Shown piece by piece: positions 1 through 7,150 of a stretch of 52,465 nt of DNA; within the stretch, counting starts at the first letter, position 1; each line of letters opens with the position of its first letter. The position numbers and the translations under genes are program-made. A model generated the notes under the pieces. That model saw only the letters and a program-made list of their open reading frames with translations, searched no databases and was not told the origin of the DNA. Source of the stretch: an uncultured Mycoplasma sp. (GTDB lineage: Bacteria; Bacillota_I; Bacilli_A; RF39; UBA660); the NCBI GenBank assembly GCA_946500895.1, contig CAMMXG010000008.1:1-52465 (forward strand). Reading direction: 5' to 3'.

Positions 1-15
1 TATGTTTCTTACCAC

Positions 16-35
16 CTCGCGAGAGCGGGTTTTTT
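16..35 (+). terminator. Rho-independent terminator of an upstream gene
   Basis: A 5-bp stem CTCGC/GCGGG (one G-U pair) closes a GAGA tetraloop and is followed by six T. It probably ends transcription from a gene left of the window. Confidence 0.6.
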
Positions 36-39
36 ATCA

Positions 40-66
40 CCAGATAGACTTTCCATCTGGGTTTTT
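40..66 (+). terminator. Second tandem terminator
   Basis: CCAGAT and ATCTGG form a 6-bp stem around a 9-nt loop and are followed by GTTTTT. It follows the first hairpin directly, making a tandem terminator, and the tcdA -10 element begins only a few bases later. Confidence 0.6.
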
Positions 67-69
67 ATT

Positions 70-78
70 TGATATAAT
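70..78 (+). promoter_or_regulatory. Extended -10 promoter of tcdA
   Basis: TGATATAAT is a perfect TGn-extended -10. No good -35 is visible, as is usual for extended -10 promoters. Transcription would start near position 85, at the Shine-Dalgarno GGTGAT, leaving a leader of only about 10 nt. Confidence 0.6.
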
Positions 79-94
79 TTTTGTGGTGATTGAT

Positions 95-778
95 ATGTTT
101 GAAAGATTAATTTCTTTAATAGGAGAAGAAAATCTAGAAAAAATTAAAAATGCTAAAATATTATTAATAGGAATAGGGGGAGTAGGGGGATTTACCCTAG
201 AAGCTTTAGTTAGAAGTGGATTTAGTAATATTACTATTATTGATGGGGATACAATAGATATGACAAATCTTAATAGACAAATTATTACTAATCAAAAAAA
301 TATTGGTAACTTAAAAGGAAATGAAGCTTTAAAAAGATATACAAACATTAATCCAAACTTAAAATTACAAGTGCAAAATGTTTTTTTAACTGAAGATAAT
401 TTTAATCAATATATCAATAAACAATATGATTATATTATAGATGCTTGTGATGATATAAATATTAAAGTAGAATTAATAAAATATGCTACGACAAATAATA
501 TTAAAATCATTTGTGCTTTGGGAACTGGAAAAAAACTTAATTCAACTTATTTAGAAATTACCACTTTAGATAAAACTAATTATGACCCATTAGCTAAAAA
601 ATTAAGAAACATTCTTAGAAAAGAAAATATTACTTTAAAAATACCGGTTGTCTTTAGTAAAGAGCAACCTATGAAAAGCGAAATACTTGCTTCTGCTATC
701 TTTGTTCCTAGTGTAGCAGGTATCTACTTAGCAAACTATGTATTTTTAGATATTATAAAACCTCAAGATAATTCTTGA
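95..778 (+). CDS. tcdA: tRNA threonylcarbamoyladenosine dehydratase (TcdA/CsdL-like, E1 fold)
   Basis: ThiF/E1-like enzyme of 227 residues, expected to use ATP to cyclise N6-threonylcarbamoyladenosine at position 37 of ANN-reading tRNAs. Seen: the nucleotide-binding GIGGVGG near residue 26, then DGDTIDMTNLNRQ, the family's ATP-contact segment, and DACDDINIKV further on. The ORF track opens at base 2, but ATG 95 has GGTGAT just upstream and begins where homologues begin. It is somewhat shorter than the E. coli enzyme (about 268 residues). It converges on an HTH gene and their 3' ends overlap inside a shared hairpin. The stop is TGA. Other E1-like activities are possible but less likely. Confidence 0.82.
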   Translation: MFERLISLIGEENLEKIKNAKILLIGIGGVGGFTLEALVRSGFSNITIIDGDTIDMTNLNRQIITNQKNIGNLKGNEALKRYTNINPNLKLQVQNVFLTEDNFNQYINKQYDYIIDACDDINIKVELIKYATTNNIKIICALGTGKKLNSTYLEITTLDKTNYDPLAKKLRNILRKENITLKIPVVFSKEQPMKSEILASAIFVPSVAGIYLANYVFLDIIKPQDNS

Positions 779-782
779 GGTT
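759..782. terminator. Bidirectional hairpin shared by two stop codons
   Basis: A perfect 10-bp inverted repeat (AACCTCAAGA/TCTTGAGGTT) with a TAAT loop. On the minus strand it is followed by TTTAT, giving a fair terminator for the HTH gene; on the plus strand the T-run is weak. Both convergent genes end in TGA inside it. Confidence 0.6.
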
Positions 783-1218
783 CATCTATTTTACCTAAAA
801 GATAATCAGCAGAGATATGATATTTAGTGCATATCATGTAAAGAAAAGGAGTAGCAATTAAATTACGGCCACGTTCAAATCCGACAATTGCTGATTGAGA
901 AGTATTTAAAATACTAGCTAATCTGACTTGAGTAATTTTTCTATCTTTGCGAAATTGTTTTAATCTTTCTCTACTAATTTCTTCATTTATCTCTTTTTTA
1001 GAATTATCATACTTCTTTTTATTGGTTAAACCTAGTATATAATCAAGAGAACAATCAAAAATATTAGCAACTTCATTTAATCTTCTGACAGGAATAATAT
1101 CATATTGTTGCTCAAATTGATTATAGGAACTTCTTTTAATATTCATTAATTTTGCTACATCACTTTGAGACATATCATTATATTCTCTTAACTCTTTTAA
1201 TTTCATTCCATAATTCAT
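763..1218 (-). CDS. Tandem XRE-family HTH regulator
   Basis: Protein of 151 residues made almost wholly of two Cro/C1-type helix-turn-helix domains, about residues 5-62 (MKLKELREYNDMSQSDVAKLM) and 83-140 (RLKQFRKDRKITQVRLASIL), each ending in the SLDYILG/SADYLLG helix typical of the family. It is therefore expected to bind DNA and probably to dimerise. No sensor domain is present. GGTGAT lies 6 nt before the ATG. It is divergent from the first SipW-type surface gene, and a perfect 20-bp palindrome lies between them, so it may control itself, the surface gene or both. The targets are inferred. Confidence 0.8.
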   Translation of the reverse strand: MNYGMKLKELREYNDMSQSDVAKLMNIKRSSYNQFEQQYDIIPVRRLNEVANIFDCSLDYILGLTNKKKYDNSKKEINEEISRERLKQFRKDRKITQVRLASILNTSQSAIVGFERGRNLIATPFLYMICTKYHISADYLLGKIDEPQELS

Positions 1219-1248
1219 AGTTTCATCACCATGATTATTTTCTCATTA

Positions 1249-1268
1249 ATTTTAAACTAGTTTAAAAT
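1249..1268. promoter_or_regulatory. 20-bp perfect palindrome, candidate operator
   Basis: ATTTTAAACT is followed immediately by its exact reverse complement. It lies about 30 bp upstream of the HTH gene start and about 25 bp upstream of the -35 of the divergent surface gene, where an autoregulatory XRE repressor would bind. Binding is inferred from position and symmetry. Confidence 0.5.
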
Positions 1269-1292
1269 ATGACTGTATACGTGATATTTTTC

Positions 1293-1321
1293 TTGACTTT
1301 TTGTCTAGCTGTATTTATAAT
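1293..1321 (+). promoter_or_regulatory. SigA promoter of the first SipW-type gene
   Basis: TTGACT, a 17-bp spacer and TATAAT. The predicted start is near 1328, leaving a leader of about 36 nt that contains the ribosome site GAGTGAGG. Confidence 0.75.
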
Positions 1322-1363
1322 TTAACTATAGGGTGGGTTATTAAGTAGAGTGAGGTAAAAAAA

Positions 1364-3169
1364 ATGAGTATGAAAAAAAGAATAATAATTTTAGTAGTAA
1401 GTTTGATAATAATTACAGGGATTATTGTAGGCGTAAGTTATGCGTTTTTCTCAACTGGTGGAAAGCAGGAGACAGCAAATACATTCACTAGTGGTTGTTT
1501 AAATATATCACTTACAGATGTATCATCATCCATTAATTTAAGCAATACTTATCCAATTACAGATATTGAGGGATTAGATACAACTAGTTATGATTTTACT
1601 ATAACTAATACTTGTAATACGGATGCTAACTATGAGATTAATTTAGAAAGCTTAAACCAAGTATCAAACTCTCTTAGCGCTGATTACTTAAAAGTATCAC
1701 TATCAAGTGATACAGTCGGAAATGTAATATCAATACTTAGTGATAATACAAGTGTAACACCAGAAATTGATAATGCTTATGAAGCATATAATCTTTACAC
1801 TGGAACATTAAAAGCAAGTGAAACAAAAACATATCACTTAAAACTATGGTTAGATTATGATGCCACAGTAGAACAGGCAGCAAATAAAGTATACCAATCA
1901 AAAATAAATGTCGTAGCTAACCCAGATATCCAAGTAGTAGATACATTAGAAGCAAAATTTACAATCAAGAATACAACGGTAACTTCAACATTAACAGAAA
2001 ATGTAACAAGTGCAACATATTGTACAACAACAGATAATATATGTGAACCAACAACTACAGCAACAATAACAAATAATAGTTACACCATAGAACTAGAAGA
2101 AAAGACAAAAGAAGTAGCAACAGCCTTAGGAAATCTAACAGTAAATGAATCTACAACAGAAGTAGTATGCACAAGATTAAACGGAACAAGTAAAGTAATA
2201 TGCTCAAATCCTAGACAAATAAACACACCAGATTTTAATAAGACAGCCCAAGCAAATTGTGGGGGAATAGAAAATTGTGAAGAAACAAATGGAATATATG
2301 AAGCCAAAGATGATGATGGAACAAGCTATTATTATAGAGGTACTGTAGATAACAACTGGGTACAATTTGGAGGCTTTTATTGGAGAATAATAAGGATTAA
2401 TGGAGATGGATCGATTAGAATGATTTATTCAGGTGATGAAGAAAGCGGTCCTGTAGAAATTGGAGAAGCAACTCTAATAGGAACAAGTGCATTTAATGAA
2501 AAGTATAATGACAATGCATATGTAGGATATATGTATGGAACAACGGGAAGCAGTACTTATGAAGAGACTCATGCAAACATTAATGACAGTACAATAAAAA
2601 CTATGCTTGATGAATGGTATCAAATTAATTTATTACAATATGCAGATAAAATTGATGGAAATGCAGGATTTTGTGGAGATCGAACACCAAGCACAAACGA
2701 TTCTACAAGTAATGGAAGTGGAGGAACAGGAACAACCATGACATACTATGGTGGATATATCAGATTAATCGTTAATAAAGCACCAACATTTGAATGTACA
2801 AATAGTAGTGATTTATATACAACAAGTGGAAGTAGTCAAGGGAATGGAACATTAACATATCCAATTGGCCTTATTACAGCGGATGAAATAGTCTATGCAG
2901 GCATAATATATGGTTCAAAGAATGACAAAAGTTATCTTTATAATGCCTTCGATTATTGGACAATAACATCAGGAGGATTTTATGTTGATAAAGAACACCC
3001 AGCTAAAGAGTGGTCTGATGTTTTAACTGTTGGTCCAGCAGGGCAATTGAGCAGTTGGGGAGTAAATAATATTACATTTGGAATTCGACCAGTCATTAAT
3101 TTGAAGTCCGATGTTCAATTTTCAGAAGGTATTGGCACTGCTTCTAATCCATATGTAGTAGTTGAATAA
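1364..3169 (+). CDS. SipW-type exported protein with C-terminal lectin-like domain (paralogue 1)
   Basis: Surface protein of 601 residues. Residues 1-30 are a lysine-rich start and one hydrophobic helix ending VSYAFFS, the look of SipW-dependent (TasA/camelysin-like) signals. Residues 35-190 form a TasA-like beta domain with two cysteines (SGCLNIS, TNTCNTD). A threonine-rich linker region with further cysteines follows, then from about 330 a domain opening NWVQFGGFYWRIIRINGDG and closing GIRPVINLK, seen in all three paralogues. That C-terminal layout resembles the formylglycine-generating-enzyme/C-type lectin fold. It probably lies outside the cell, perhaps in a fibre. The N-terminal 190 residues are nearly the same as in paralogue 3. 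Ligand unknown. Confidence 0.7.
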   Translation: MSMKKRIIILVVSLIIITGIIVGVSYAFFSTGGKQETANTFTSGCLNISLTDVSSSINLSNTYPITDIEGLDTTSYDFTITNTCNTDANYEINLESLNQVSNSLSADYLKVSLSSDTVGNVISILSDNTSVTPEIDNAYEAYNLYTGTLKASETKTYHLKLWLDYDATVEQAANKVYQSKINVVANPDIQVVDTLEAKFTIKNTTVTSTLTENVTSATYCTTTDNICEPTTTATITNNSYTIELEEKTKEVATALGNLTVNESTTEVVCTRLNGTSKVICSNPRQINTPDFNKTAQANCGGIENCEETNGIYEAKDDDGTSYYYRGTVDNNWVQFGGFYWRIIRINGDGSIRMIYSGDEESGPVEIGEATLIGTSAFNEKYNDNAYVGYMYGTTGSSTYEETHANINDSTIKTMLDEWYQINLLQYADKIDGNAGFCGDRTPSTNDSTSNGSGGTGTTMTYYGGYIRLIVNKAPTFECTNSSDLYTTSGSSQGNGTLTYPIGLITADEIVYAGIIYGSKNDKSYLYNAFDYWTITSGGFYVDKEHPAKEWSDVLTVGPAGQLSSWGVNNITFGIRPVINLKSDVQFSEGIGTASNPYVVVE

Positions 3170-3172
3170 ATT

Positions 3173-3208
3173 CTTGCCTATGGCTCTTTTTCCTTTACCC
3201 ATAGGCGA
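3173..3208 (+). other. Conserved stem-loop after paralogue 1
   Basis: GCCTATGG (3176-3183) pairs with CCATAGGC (3199-3206) around a pyrimidine-rich loop containing TTTTTCCTTTA. Nearly the same stem and loop follow paralogue 3 at 38212-38250. It lacks a T-run and a separate terminator comes next, so termination does not explain it. Confidence 0.65.
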
Positions 3209-3221
3209 GTATAATACACAA

Positions 3222-3266
3222 AAGAGTGAAACATTTTTTGTACTTTGGTTTCACTCTTATTTTTTT
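3222..3266 (+). terminator. Terminator of paralogue 1
   Basis: An 11-bp perfect stem (AAGAGTGAAAC/GTTTCACTCTT), a 15-nt loop and an A then seven T. Confidence 0.85.
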
Positions 3267-3272
3267 GTATTT

Positions 3273-3296
3273 AAAAAACATAACTATGAAGTTATG
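3273..3296 (-). terminator. Terminator of the rarA-gpsA unit
   Basis: On the minus strand CATAACT/AGTTATG enclose a 4-nt loop and are followed by six T. The stem overlaps the last codons of gpsA. Confidence 0.8.
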
Positions 3297-4266
3297 CTTT
3301 CGTAATAAGAAAATCTATTAATATTTCTGGGTCTTTTTGATTAATTGCTATATCATAAATAATATTAATAATTGGCATTTTAATCTTTCTATTTTTAGTT
3401 AATCCTTTAATAGAGAGTAGGGTATAATAGCCCTCAGTTGTATTATGTTTTAAATAATCATCAATTTCTTCTTTGCTTTTTCTTTCTCCTAGAAGTTTTC
3501 CATAACGATAATTTCTACTTTTAGGACTACCTGCTGTAAGCATTAAATCACCAATTCCGGCAAAAGACATAATTGTTTTAGGATTACATTCCATCTTTTC
3601 AAGTAGCTCTTTAATATCATGCATTGATTCAGTAATCAAGAAAGCTCTTGTTGATTCACTAAAACCAAGACCATCTAATATTCCGGCAGCAATAGCAATC
3701 ACGTTTTTAATGCTACCGCAAAGTTGCGTACCATCTAAATCTCTATTTTCTCTTAACTTAACTCGTTCATTTGCAAAAGCTAAATTTGTATATTTATAAG
3801 CTTTATTACTTGTAACTGCAACTGATAAGCCAACGGGTTCATTATTAATTAAATCAATGGCAAAAGTAGGACCAGAAATAACGGCAATATGTTTGGCTTT
3901 TAACTCACTTCTAACAACATCAGATAAAAAAGAATAAGTATCATTTTCAATTCCTTTGGAAGCAATACAAACAGGTGTTAAAGTATTAAAATACTTCTTC
4001 ATGTTATTACAAGTTGTTCTTACATATTTAGCAGATGTTGCTAAAACAATAAAATCAACGTTTTCTAAAGCTTCTTTTAAATCACTAGTAACTTTTATTG
4101 CATCTGGAATAATCGCATCTGTAATAGACTTTAAATCGTGTTTTTCTTGAAAATGTTTTGCAAGTTCTTCATTTTCTGTCCACATAATAACTTGATGTCC
4201 ATTACTTGCCATATCAAGACTTAAAGCAATTCCATAAATTCCTGTTCCAATTACACTTATTTTCAT
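3292..4266 (-). CDS. gpsA: Glycerol-3-phosphate dehydrogenase [NAD(P)+]
   Basis: Cytosolic enzyme of 324 residues that reduces dihydroxyacetone phosphate to sn-glycerol-3-phosphate for phospholipid synthesis. The N-terminal Rossmann motif is GTGIYG (residues 7-12), followed by ISGPTFA and then CGSIKNVIAIAAG, which carries the catalytic lysine. GIGDLMLTAGSPKSRNYRYG is the usual substrate-side segment. Length is normal. Its ATG overlaps the end of rarA by 4 nt (ATGA), so the two are translationally coupled. Confidence 0.95.
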   Translation of the reverse strand: MKISVIGTGIYGIALSLDMASNGHQVIMWTENEELAKHFQEKHDLKSITDAIIPDAIKVTSDLKEALENVDFIVLATSAKYVRTTCNNMKKYFNTLTPVCIASKGIENDTYSFLSDVVRSELKAKHIAVISGPTFAIDLINNEPVGLSVAVTSNKAYKYTNLAFANERVKLRENRDLDGTQLCGSIKNVIAIAAGILDGLGFSESTRAFLITESMHDIKELLEKMECNPKTIMSFAGIGDLMLTAGSPKSRNYRYGKLLGERKSKEEIDDYLKHNTTEGYYTLLSIKGLTKNRKIKMPIINIIYDIAINQKDPEILIDFLITKA

Positions 4267-5462
4267 TTTCCACTCCTCATTTCATCATATAATTTATTTA
4301 AATTAACTTCATATTTATTATCCTTTTTTTGATAATATTTTTTACCTTTTAATTTATCCGGCATGTATTCTTGATATATATAATCGTTTTTAAAATTATG
4401 AGGATAAACATAATCTGGTGAACCCTCAATAATATGTTTGGGAATACTACCTGAAAGACCTTTATTAATATCATTAATCGCTGCATCTATACCAAGTAAA
4501 GCACTATTGCTTTTAGGGGATAGAGCAAGTTCTGTAACGACCTGTCCCAAAGGAATTCTTGCTTCGGGAAGTCCTACTAATTCTGAGGCATGAATCGCGG
4601 CCATTACTTTAGGCCCCATCGCAGGATTAGCAAGGCCAATATCTTCATAAGCAATGACACTCATTCGTCTATAAATACTATCTAAATCACCGGCAACAAT
4701 AAGTCTAGCTAAATAATGCAAAGCCGCATCCACATCACTACCACGAATGGATTTTTGAAAAGCACTTAAGACTTGATAATGTCCATCTTCATCTTTATCA
4801 TGAAAAAATACTGGTTTATTATTGATTTTTTTTACATCTTCAATTGTAATATTATGATTTTTCGTCGCATAATAAGTAACTTCTAAAGTATTAAGCGCTG
4901 ACCTAAAATCTCCTGATGATAACATAGCAATATATTTTAGAGTATCTTCATCAATATTAAGTTCTGGTAAATATTCTTTGGCCCGTTTTAGTCCCTCTAC
5001 AATATCATCTGTACTAAGTTCTTTTAATTCAAAAATTTGACATCTACTTCTAATTGCAGGATTAATTTTATGATAAGGATTAGAAGTAGTAAGACCAATT
5101 AAAATAATTAGGCCGGACTCAATATGAGGAAGTAAAATATCTTGTTTATCTTTATTCATTCTATGTATTTCATCAATAACCAAAATCATTTCCCCATACA
5201 TTTTTGCTTCTTCAATTGCAATATCAAAATCTGCTTTATTATTTGTTGTAGCATTTAAAAACTTAGAGCGAATATGTAGTTCATTTATTAAGGCATTTGC
5301 AATGCTCGTTTTCCCAATACCAGGTTTACCATAAAATATCATTGAAAATATTTTACCGTTTTTAACCAAATTTGTTAAAACTTTATCTTCGCCAATTAAA
5401 TGTTTTTGGCCAATTACTTCATTTAAAGATTTAGGCCGCAGTTTATTTGCTAATAATTCCAT
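4263..5462 (-). CDS. rarA: Replication-associated recombination protein A (RarA/MgsA)
   Basis: AAA+ ATPase of 399 residues related to clamp loaders and RuvB, acting at stalled replication forks. Seen: Walker A GKPGIGKTS near residue 45, Walker B VIDEIHRM near 95, SRCQIFEL as the sensor/arginine-finger region, and the C-terminal tetramerisation part (SAFQKSIRGSDVDAALHYLARL, YEDIGLANP) diagnostic for RarA. It is slightly shorter than the usual 420-450 residues. It lies between an acetyltransferase gene 2 nt upstream and gpsA, which it overlaps, in one transcription unit. Confidence 0.93.
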   Translation of the reverse strand: MELLANKLRPKSLNEVIGQKHLIGEDKVLTNLVKNGKIFSMIFYGKPGIGKTSIANALINELHIRSKFLNATTNNKADFDIAIEEAKMYGEMILVIDEIHRMNKDKQDILLPHIESGLIILIGLTTSNPYHKINPAIRSRCQIFELKELSTDDIVEGLKRAKEYLPELNIDEDTLKYIAMLSSGDFRSALNTLEVTYYATKNHNITIEDVKKINNKPVFFHDKDEDGHYQVLSAFQKSIRGSDVDAALHYLARLIVAGDLDSIYRRMSVIAYEDIGLANPAMGPKVMAAIHASELVGLPEARIPLGQVVTELALSPKSNSALLGIDAAINDINKGLSGSIPKHIIEGSPDYVYPHNFKNDYIYQEYMPDKLKGKKYYQKKDNKYEVNLNKLYDEMRSGK

Positions 5463-5464
5463 TT

Positions 5465-5905
5465 TTATCCCTCTTTTTTTATTATTTTTTCATAGCGAAT
5501 TGTCTTTGGTGTAAAACCATTTTTTTCATAAAACTGAATTGCTTTTTTATTAAAACTCCATACATCCAGTTCAATTCTATTTATATCATCTTTAAAAGCT
5601 TTTTGTTCAGTATACTTAATTAAAAGAGTACCAATACCCTTATTTTGATAAGAAGCACTTACTACAACATCATCTATATAATAAATATTGTCTCTTCTAT
5701 TAACGTAAATTGCACCAACAAGCTTTTCTTCTAAAAAATATCCATAGATAAAATAATGATTATGTTGAATTAAATTATAGTAAATATCTTTAGAAAAGGG
5801 AATTTCTTTAAAATCATCAGGACGCATCTTTTGATGATAAGAAAAAATTTCTTGTTCTAAAGAATATAGTTTTTCATAATAAGTTTCATCTAATTCTTTA
5901 ATCAT
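5465..5905 (-). CDS. GNAT-family N-acetyltransferase
   Basis: Single GNAT domain of 146 residues that transfers an acetyl group from acetyl-CoA to an unknown amine. The acetyl-CoA-binding segment is VVSASYQNKGIGTLLIKYTEQ, with Q/N-x-G-I-G as expected. The C-terminal beta strand (IELDVWSFNKKAIQFYEKNGF) is also typical. The ORF track starts two codons earlier, but that ATG touches the ribosome site AGGTGG, while ATG 5905 lies 6 nt from it. It is the first gene of the unit with rarA and gpsA. The substrate cannot be told; RimI-like protein acetylation is one option. Confidence 0.8.
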   Translation of the reverse strand: MIKELDETYYEKLYSLEQEIFSYHQKMRPDDFKEIPFSKDIYYNLIQHNHYFIYGYFLEEKLVGAIYVNRRDNIYYIDDVVVSASYQNKGIGTLLIKYTEQKAFKDDINRIELDVWSFNKKAIQFYEKNGFTPKTIRYEKIIKKEG

Positions 5906-5925
5906 AATCATCCACCTATAAATTA

Positions 5926-5934
5926 ATTATACCA
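5926..5934 (-). promoter_or_regulatory. Extended -10 promoter of acetyltransferase-rarA-gpsA
   Basis: On the minus strand TGGTATAAT, then a few bases, AGGTGG and ATG. The leader would be very short and begin close to the ribosome site. Confidence 0.6.
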
Positions 5935-5993
5935 TTTTTTAATCAATAATAGTATATAATACAATTGTACGTATGTCAATCCCTAAAAATTTG

Positions 5994-6002
5994 TGATATA
6001 AT
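5994..6002 (+). promoter_or_regulatory. Extended -10 promoter of the Xer recombinase gene
   Basis: TGATATAAT, with transcription expected near 6009, exactly at the ribosome site AAGGTGG, only 10 nt before the start codon. Confidence 0.6.
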
Positions 6003-6018
6003 TAATTAAGGTGGTAGT

Positions 6019-6936
6019 ATGAAAAAAGACGAATTAGAAGAAATATTTAAATATAATCCCGAACTTAATAAATATATAAATGAATATTTAAATGCTGAAT
6101 ATAATACTAGTAAAAATACCAGGGATTCTTATGCAACCGACCTTTATTTATTAGCAAAACATTATCCCCAAAAAAACATTAAAAATTTAAATAAAGAAGA
6201 CATCCAAGAATATTTACGTAAAAGTGATAAAGCCAGTAAAACCAAAGCTAGATATTTAACGACCATTCATAATTTTTATAAATATTTGACTAGTAATAAT
6301 ATAATAAAATCTAATCCTTGTGATGGCATTAAGATGCCTAAAATCGAAAAAAAGTTGCCTGAATACCTAACCATTGAAGAAGTGGATAAGCTTTTAGATA
6401 TCCGAGCTAGTACTGCTTATGACTTACGTAATAAAGCGATGCTAGAAGTACTTTATGCAACTGGCATGCGTATTAGTGAACTATGTAATTTAACTATGAG
6501 TAATTTATTTTTAGAAGATAGTTTAGTAAAAGTATTTGGAAAAGGTAGTAAAGAACGGTTAGTACCAATTAATGATGTAGCTATAAATGCTTTAGAAGAA
6601 TATTTAAAATTTGGTAGGGGAGAGTTACTGGGAACAAAATCTAGTGAATATGTTTTTATTAGTTCAAGACATACCAAAATAACTAGACAAGCCTTTTTTA
6701 AATATATAAAAAATTTATGTCAAGAAAAGGGGATAAAAAAGAATATTAGTCCTCATATACTTAGACATTCTTTTGCTACACATTTACTTAATAATGGTGC
6801 AGACTTAAGAGTAGTACAAGAACTTCTTGGCCATAGCGATATTTCAACTACCCAAATATATACTCACTTATCCAAAGAAAAACTAGAGCAAGAATATGAG
6901 CATCATCCTTTATTGCATGAAAAAAGCCACCATTAA
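6019..6936 (+). CDS. Tyrosine recombinase, XerC/XerD type
   Basis: Site-specific recombinase of 305 residues. Residues 15-95 are the helical SAM-like core-binding domain; the rest is the catalytic domain. Catalytic residues can be followed: Arg in ATGMRISELCNL, Lys in GKGSKERLVP, HxLRH in SPHILRHSFATHLLNNG, His in LGHSDISTTQIYTH and the nucleophile Tyr in the same segment. Length and full motif set fit chromosome-dimer resolution at dif. No phage or integron context is nearby and no dif site was recognised. Choosing between XerC and XerD is not safe from sequence reading, so no symbol is given. Confidence 0.88.
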   Translation: MKKDELEEIFKYNPELNKYINEYLNAEYNTSKNTRDSYATDLYLLAKHYPQKNIKNLNKEDIQEYLRKSDKASKTKARYLTTIHNFYKYLTSNNIIKSNPCDGIKMPKIEKKLPEYLTIEEVDKLLDIRASTAYDLRNKAMLEVLYATGMRISELCNLTMSNLFLEDSLVKVFGKGSKERLVPINDVAINALEEYLKFGRGELLGTKSSEYVFISSRHTKITRQAFFKYIKNLCQEKGIKKNISPHILRHSFATHLLNNGADLRVVQELLGHSDISTTQIYTHLSKEKLEQEYEHHPLLHEKSHH

Positions 6937-6948
6937 GTCGTGGCTTTT
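6922..6948. terminator. Bidirectional terminator around the xer stop codon
   Basis: AAAAGCCAC/GTGGCTTTT, 9 bp, with the stop codon in the loop. T-runs exist on both sides (CTTTT on plus, CTTTTTT on minus), so it can serve both the recombinase and the small gene facing it. Confidence 0.8.
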
Positions 6949-6952
6949 ATAA

Positions 6953-7081
6953 TTAGCGAGCTTCTCTATTAGCTTTAGAACTTCTTTCGCTTTTTTCGCT
7001 TCTTGAATTTCTAGATTCACTTCTAGAATTTCTACAATTCTTATTATTTCTAGAGTTTTTATTTTCTCTATTATTTTTCAT
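6953..7081 (-). CDS. Small 42-residue Asn/Arg/Ser/Glu-rich protein
   Basis: ORF absent from the track. It starts at ATG 7081 behind a strong ribosome site (GGGAGGT, 7 nt spacing) and ends in TAA just before the shared terminator. The product (MKNNRENKNSRNN..., one Cys) is made almost only of N, R, K, S and E, with repeats of the RNSRSE type; it is basic, hydrophilic and probably disordered. Short Asn-rich proteins like this occur in spore-formers, but I cannot assign it to a family. The good ribosome site and dedicated terminator argue it is real. Confidence 0.65.
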   Translation of the reverse strand: MKNNRENKNSRNNKNCRNSRSESRNSRSEKSERSSKANREAR

Positions 7082-7150
7082 GTTCTTTACCTCCCACTAT
7101 TATTATGGATTAATTATGAAGAACAATTCATATAATTTAATGGTGATGTT

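Noticed and set aside
763-778. TGA read as Trp (code 4), as AT-richness might suggest
   Set aside because: tcdA and the HTH gene stop at TGA at sensible family ends, and Trp is written TGG throughout.
2955-3115. A second retroelement-type variable region in paralogue 1
   Set aside because: The equivalent segment is only mildly richer in G+C and not clearly A-poor; evidence is too weak without a template repeat.
6019-6936. Xer-type gene as an integrase of a mobile element
   Set aside because: No attachment repeats, phage genes or tRNA target beside it; protein length and motifs fit housekeeping Xer.
6953-7081. Short repeats (TTCTAGA-like) as a repeat array or CRISPR
   Set aside because: They are explained by the RNSRSE codons of the small ORF; no regular spacers exist.
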